DNA of 7,419 bases from positions 6,346 to 13,764 of the forward strand of contig MGIN01000010.1 of NCBI GenBank assembly GCA_001793775.1. The letters run 5' to 3'. The translations under genes and the position numbers were made by a program. How positions within the stretch are numbered: position 1 is the first letter of the stretch; every line of letters starts with the position of its first letter. The notes under the pieces are model-generated. The model was given only the letters and a program-made list of their open reading frames with translations, made no database searches and was not told where the DNA came from. The stretch comes from Candidatus Wolfebacteria bacterium GWA1_42_9. GTDB taxonomy: Bacteria; Patescibacteriota; Minisyncoccia; UBA6257; JAGOQP01. This document shows, piece after piece, positions 5,263 to 7,419 of this stretch.

Positions 5263-5325
5263 CTCTACTAATTACCCCAGTAGTAAAGCAAAGCTTACTA
5301 CGGGGCAGGCGAACCCTCTACTAAT
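5263..5325. repeat. Hairpin element between 10-base direct repeats
   Basis: CTCTACTAAT occurs at 5263-5272 and again at 5316-5325. Between them CCCCAGTAGTAA and TTACTACGGGG form a hairpin with a one-base bulge around a GC-containing centre, followed by GGGGCAGGC. The layout suggests a small mobile repeat with duplicated target bases. It lies in the 5' leader of the surface-protein mRNA, 7 bases before the ATG. Confidence 0.55.
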
Positions 5326-5338
5326 ATACCAATAAAAA

Positions 5339-5373
5339 ACTAAATACTAACTGCTAAATACCATATACTATCA
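5339..5373. repeat. Degenerate 7-base repeats upstream of the surface-protein gene
   Basis: Heptads ACTAAAT, ACTAACT, GCTAAAT, ACCATAT and ACTATCA run in register. The last overlaps the promoter of the surface-protein gene. Confidence 0.4.
5365..5373 (-). promoter_or_regulatory. Extended -10 promoter of the surface-protein gene
   Basis: Minus-strand TGATAGTAT, in the context AAGTGATAGTAT, matches the AAGTGATAGAAT boxes of the plus-strand genes at all but one position. Initiation near 5358 would give a leader of about 100 bases containing the hairpin element, unlike the leaderless genes. The -35 region is weak. Confidence 0.45.
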
Positions 5374-5430
5374 CTTCCGACAATACCACAAAAGCAGATA
5401 AAAAGTCAATACCAATTAAAGAGTGTTTTT

Positions 5431-5452
5431 GGGGGAGACATGCGTCTCCCCC
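5431..5452. other. Strong GC hairpin downstream of the 80-residue gene
   Basis: GGGGGAGAC and GTCTCCCCC form a perfect 9-bp stem around ATGC, 30 bases past the stop of the small gene. Read in that gene's direction it is followed by AAAAACAC, not by Ts, so it lacks the tract of a standard intrinsic terminator. It may block 3' exonucleases or act as a T-less terminator. Confidence 0.6.
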
Positions 5453-5482
5453 GGTCTGCTTGGAAATTGTGCTGTTCGCGGG

Positions 5483-5725
5483 TCAGTCCGTGGGCGTACT
5501 GACGAAACGTTTGGGAACATCCTGGATGATGCGGCTGGCAGTCACCTGCCGCCTTAGCTCCTCCAGCTTTCTCTCAATCATCAAGAGAGCATCCGCCGAG
5601 AAGTAATGAGTTTTCTCGATGTTCTCAAGGATGCCTACCACCGACTGAGGATTGTCTGGAAAGGAGCAATCCAGCCAGGCAATGAACCGAGACGCCCTCT
5701 TGACTGTTACTGTTCCTCTGCGCAT
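5483..5725 (-). CDS. Small protein of unknown function (80 residues)
   Basis: I do not recognise this protein. It starts with a basic segment (MRRGTVTVKRASR), has an AWLDCSFPDN motif at 16-25, and a probable amphipathic helix over about 43-63 rich in E, R and L; there is no signal peptide or membrane segment. It is probably real because it has what the neighbours lack: a 17-base-spaced -35/-10 pair and a strong GGAGG Shine-Dalgarno five bases before the ATG. Its DNA looks richer in G+C than its surroundings. With its own promoter and a following GC hairpin it looks like an independent cassette between the surface-protein gene and the TruB fusion, perhaps acquired. A small DNA- or RNA-binding protein would be a guess from the basic N-terminus. 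Confidence 0.65.
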   Translation of the reverse strand: MRRGTVTVKRASRFIAWLDCSFPDNPQSVVGILENIEKTHYFSADALLMIERKLEELRRQVTASRIIQDVPKRFVSTPTD

Positions 5726-5730
5726 GTTCC

Positions 5731-5735
5731 CCTCC
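5731..5735 (-). promoter_or_regulatory. Strong Shine-Dalgarno of the 80-residue gene
   Basis: Minus-strand AAAGGGAGGGGAAC precedes the ATG; GGAGG sits five bases from it. It fixes the start at 5725 and is the only convincing ribosome binding site in the window. Confidence 0.8.
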
Positions 5736-5752
5736 CTTTCTGTACCGTTTTT

Positions 5753-5781
5753 ATTGTATTACAAAAATTTGCATTTAACAA
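5753..5781 (-). promoter_or_regulatory. -35/-10 promoter of the 80-residue gene
   Basis: On the minus strand TTGTTA (5776-5781) and TACAAT (5753-5758) are separated by 17 bases. Initiation near 5746 leaves a leader of about 20 bases with the Shine-Dalgarno. The -35 begins two bases after the TruB-fusion stop codon. A weak AT-rich hairpin (AATTTG/CAAATT, 5766-5784) followed by Ts overlaps it and may end the upstream transcript. Confidence 0.55.
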
Positions 5782-5782
5782 A

Positions 5783-6718
5783 TTATTCCGAGACCGTAAA
5801 GCTGTTAAATTCCACCTCCGGCTTCCTGAAATATGCCGAAAAAGTGTCCATTTTAGCGGTGTCTGGGCCTTTCTTAAGAACATCCAAAAATCGCTCCAAA
5901 ATGGCCAATTTACCCTGCCCCACCACCTCAACAGAGCTTGGGACTAGATTGCGGGTAAAGCCCGTTATAGCCAATTCTAGGGCTATTTTTGAGGCAAAAT
6001 AACGGAATCCGACCCTTTGGACATCCCCCGAAGCCTTAAAATAGAGCTCTATTTTCTGATCTAAATCCCCTGGTTCCAAAGCTCTTTTCAGGTCAAATTC
6101 CCCTATTCCCGTTCTGATAAGTTCTTCCACATATCCACCGGTTCCAAGAACTTCTCCCAAATCCCTGGCAAAACTTCTGACATAAAACCCCGCTGACACT
6201 TTCATTTCAACTTCCAATACCGCGCCGTTTTCTGATTCGTTTACCGAAATTATCCGATAGTCGATAAGAGATACCTCCTTTTCCTTCATACTAAACCCCA
6301 TACCCTTTCTACTTAGTTCATAAGCCGGCTTTCCTTTAATTTTAATAGCGGAGAATTTAGGAGGAATTTGAGTTTTTCTTTTCTGAATCTCTTTGACAGT
6401 TTTTTCTATTTCTTTTCGGGAAGGAAATTTTCGTATTTCAGTTTTAACGATCTCTCCCGTAATATCGTCGGTGGAAGACCCAGCTCCCAGAATAATCTTG
6501 GCCAAGTATTTTTTATTTGTATTTTTTAAAATATCGTGGAGTTGTTTGGTATATTCTCTGCCTACGCCGACAACCAAAAGCCCGGAAGCAAACGGGTCCA
6601 GCGTTCCTCCATGACCGACTTTGTCCGCCGTAGTTTTAACGAAGGCAGATTTCAATCTATTCAAAAAACCCGCCGAGCTGACGCCCAAGGGCTTGTTGAA
6701 GAGAAATAACCCACCCAT
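5783..6718 (-). CDS. truB: tRNA pseudouridine synthase TruB fused to acylphosphatase
   Basis: Residues 1 to about 220 are TruB, which makes pseudouridine 55 in the tRNA T loop. Visible are LFLFNKPLGVSS, the catalytic motif GHGGTLDPFASGLL with D41, KKYLAKIILG with Y71, TDDITGE, PPKFSAIKIKGKPAYELSRKG and YVRSFARDLG. The usual C-terminal PUA domain is missing. Instead, residues about 222-311 form a whole acylphosphatase domain: ASGDVQRVGFRYF with catalytic R239, then GFTRNL with N257, SSVEVVGQG, a GPDTAKM turn and a closing FTVSE strand. Acylphosphatase hydrolyses carboxyl-phosphate bonds such as acetyl phosphate. The usual Gly after VQ is Arg235. No stop, start or frame change lies at the junction, so a true fusion is the simplest reading. 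No Shine-Dalgarno or clear promoter precedes the ATG at 6718; read-through from ftsX, 109 bases upstream, is possible. Confidence 0.9.
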   Translation of the reverse strand: MGGLFLFNKPLGVSSAGFLNRLKSAFVKTTADKVGHGGTLDPFASGLLVVGVGREYTKQLHDILKNTNKKYLAKIILGAGSSTDDITGEIVKTEIRKFPSRKEIEKTVKEIQKRKTQIPPKFSAIKIKGKPAYELSRKGMGFSMKEKEVSLIDYRIISVNESENGAVLEVEMKVSAGFYVRSFARDLGEVLGTGGYVEELIRTGIGEFDLKRALEPGDLDQKIELYFKASGDVQRVGFRYFASKIALELAITGFTRNLVPSSVEVVGQGKLAILERFLDVLKKGPDTAKMDTFSAYFRKPEVEFNSFTVSE

Positions 6719-6726
6719 AAAGCTAT

Positions 6727-6833
6727 GATGCTAATCTACAAATCTTATGCCAATAATGCTAATTGCTAATAAATCCCATTCGCAATTCGCCAGATTAGCA
6801 TATAATTCGCATATTGGCATCGTGTTGCTAATC
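6727..6833. repeat. Direct and inverted 7-8 base repeats between ftsX and truB
   Basis: TGCTAAT occurs at 6728, 6757, 6764 and 6826. The pair ATGCCAATA/ATGCTAAT (6747-6763) recurs inverted as ATTAGCAT (6794-6801) and TATTGGCAT (6812-6820), and ATTCGC appears three times (near 6778, 6785, 6805). The right end overlaps the ftsX stop. The spacing is often 7 bases. Confidence 0.6.
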
Positions 6834-7419
6834 CTTAAGATATTTCCCTATCGCAATGAAGCTGGAGACCAATCCTACCCCGACTCCAAAAAGCAATTGA
6901 TAGAAGAGAAGAGGAATCAGGCCGGAAAGAAAATCCCCCCAAAGATTCAGCTCGGGAACCATGATACTAGCGTAGGGAGAGACAAAATAAACGACGGGAG
7001 TGATAACCAGCAAGCTGATAACGGCCGAAATCACCCCGTAAATCATCCCCTCCACCAAAAATGGGCTTCTGATAAAAAAGTTGGAACCGCCCACCAATCT
7101 CATGATGTTGATACTCTCCCGGCTGGAGTAGATAGCCAAACGAACGGTGTTGAAGGTAATTAAAATGGCAATCAGAGTCATTATTGCCGTCAGTGCCAGC
7201 CCTCCTTTTCTGGAAATGGAAAGAATTTTATTGAGGCGGTTAATAACAGCGGCATTCTGACTATAAGAAACCTTGTTCACGAAGGGTTTGATGGAGTCGT
7301 TGTTCAGATAACCGGCAATCACTGGATATTCTTCCGAATCCCTGGCTTTAATGTTTAAAGAAGCCAAAAGCGGGTTCTCATTCAGCTGTTCAATCGCCTG
7401 GGAGATAGTCGGGTCGTCT
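6828..7419 (-). CDS. ftsX: Cell-division protein FtsX, C-terminal part
   Basis: The frame is open from the window edge; 197 residues are visible and the N-terminus lies outside. FtsX is the membrane partner of the ATPase FtsE and passes division signals to peptidoglycan hydrolases outside the cell. Visible are the end of the extracellular domain (SQAIEQLNENPLLASLNIKA, EYPVIAGYL, a VNKVSYSQNAAVINRL segment) and three membrane helices: GLALTAIMTLIAILITF, GVISAVISLLVITPVVYF and LLFYQLLFGVGVGLVSSFIA. The conserved cytoplasmic turn ESINIMRLVGGSNFFIRSPFLVEG between the first two is the FtsX/MacB-type permease signature. It ends in GKYLKD, a normal FtsX terminus. ftsE would be expected upstream, beyond the window. 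The truB fusion follows on the same strand after 109 bases of repeat-rich spacer. Confidence 0.9.
   Translation of the reverse strand, partial: DDPTISQAIEQLNENPLLASLNIKARDSEEYPVIAGYLNNDSIKPFVNKVSYSQNAAVINRLNKILSISRKGGLALTAIMTLIAILITFNTVRLAIYSSRESINIMRLVGGSNFFIRSPFLVEGMIYGVISAVISLLVITPVVYFVSPYASIMVPELNLWGDFLSGLIPLLFYQLLFGVGVGLVSSFIAIGKYLKD

Noticed and set aside
5606..6002. Plus-strand reading frames across the small gene and the end of the TruB fusion
   Set aside because: They lie opposite two better-supported genes, resemble no family and have no start signals.
6747..6820. CRISPR-like array between ftsX and truB
   Set aside because: The repeats are only 7-9 bases, partly inverted and without unique spacers of regular length.

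Overview
The window reads as genomic DNA of a candidate phyla radiation (Patescibacteria, Parcubacteria-like) bacterium. This rests on gene content and style, not on a marker phylogeny: a Cys-rich zinc-ribbon protein of a kind I associate with these genomes, a short TruB without a PUA domain, start codons with almost no Shine-Dalgarno sequences, small palindromic repeats ending in GGGCAGGC (some inside coding sequence), and AT-rich intergenic DNA with a loose 7-base periodicity.

Layout. 1-1009 (-): 5' part of a gene for a multi-zinc-ribbon protein, open to the window edge. 1010-1238: divergent promoters, a tRNA-Gln(CTG) whose acceptor stem is continued by 13 perfect base pairs in the flanking DNA, and a short promoter-linked element. 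1239-3719 (+): an M29 metallo-aminopeptidase, a polymerase-beta-fold nucleotidyltransferase and a Nudix hydrolase, each with its own extended -10 box 7-9 bases before the ATG, so probably separate leaderless transcripts rather than one operon. 3720-3894: a second copy of the promoter-linked element, hairpins, a bidirectional terminator and possibly a small RNA. 3895-5256 (-): a secreted, C-terminally anchored surface protein with three FN3-like repeats and a Tyr/Pro-rich stalk. 5257-5482: its leader with a hairpin repeat between 10-base direct repeats, its promoter, and a strong GC hairpin. 5483-5725 (-): an 80-residue unknown protein with a standard -35/-10 and a strong Shine-Dalgarno. 5783-6718 (-): TruB fused in frame to a C-terminal acylphosphatase domain. 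6719-6827: repeat-rich spacer. 6828-7419 (-): C-terminal part of the cell-division protein FtsX. No gene-free stretch exceeds 300 bases.

The genes do not form one pathway. The clearest unusual points are the TruB-acylphosphatase fusion, the extended tRNA stem, the recurring leaderless promoter architecture, the contrasting 80-residue cassette, and the palindromic repeats, two of which are translated as part of proteins. I see no CRISPR array, transposase, phage gene or defence system.
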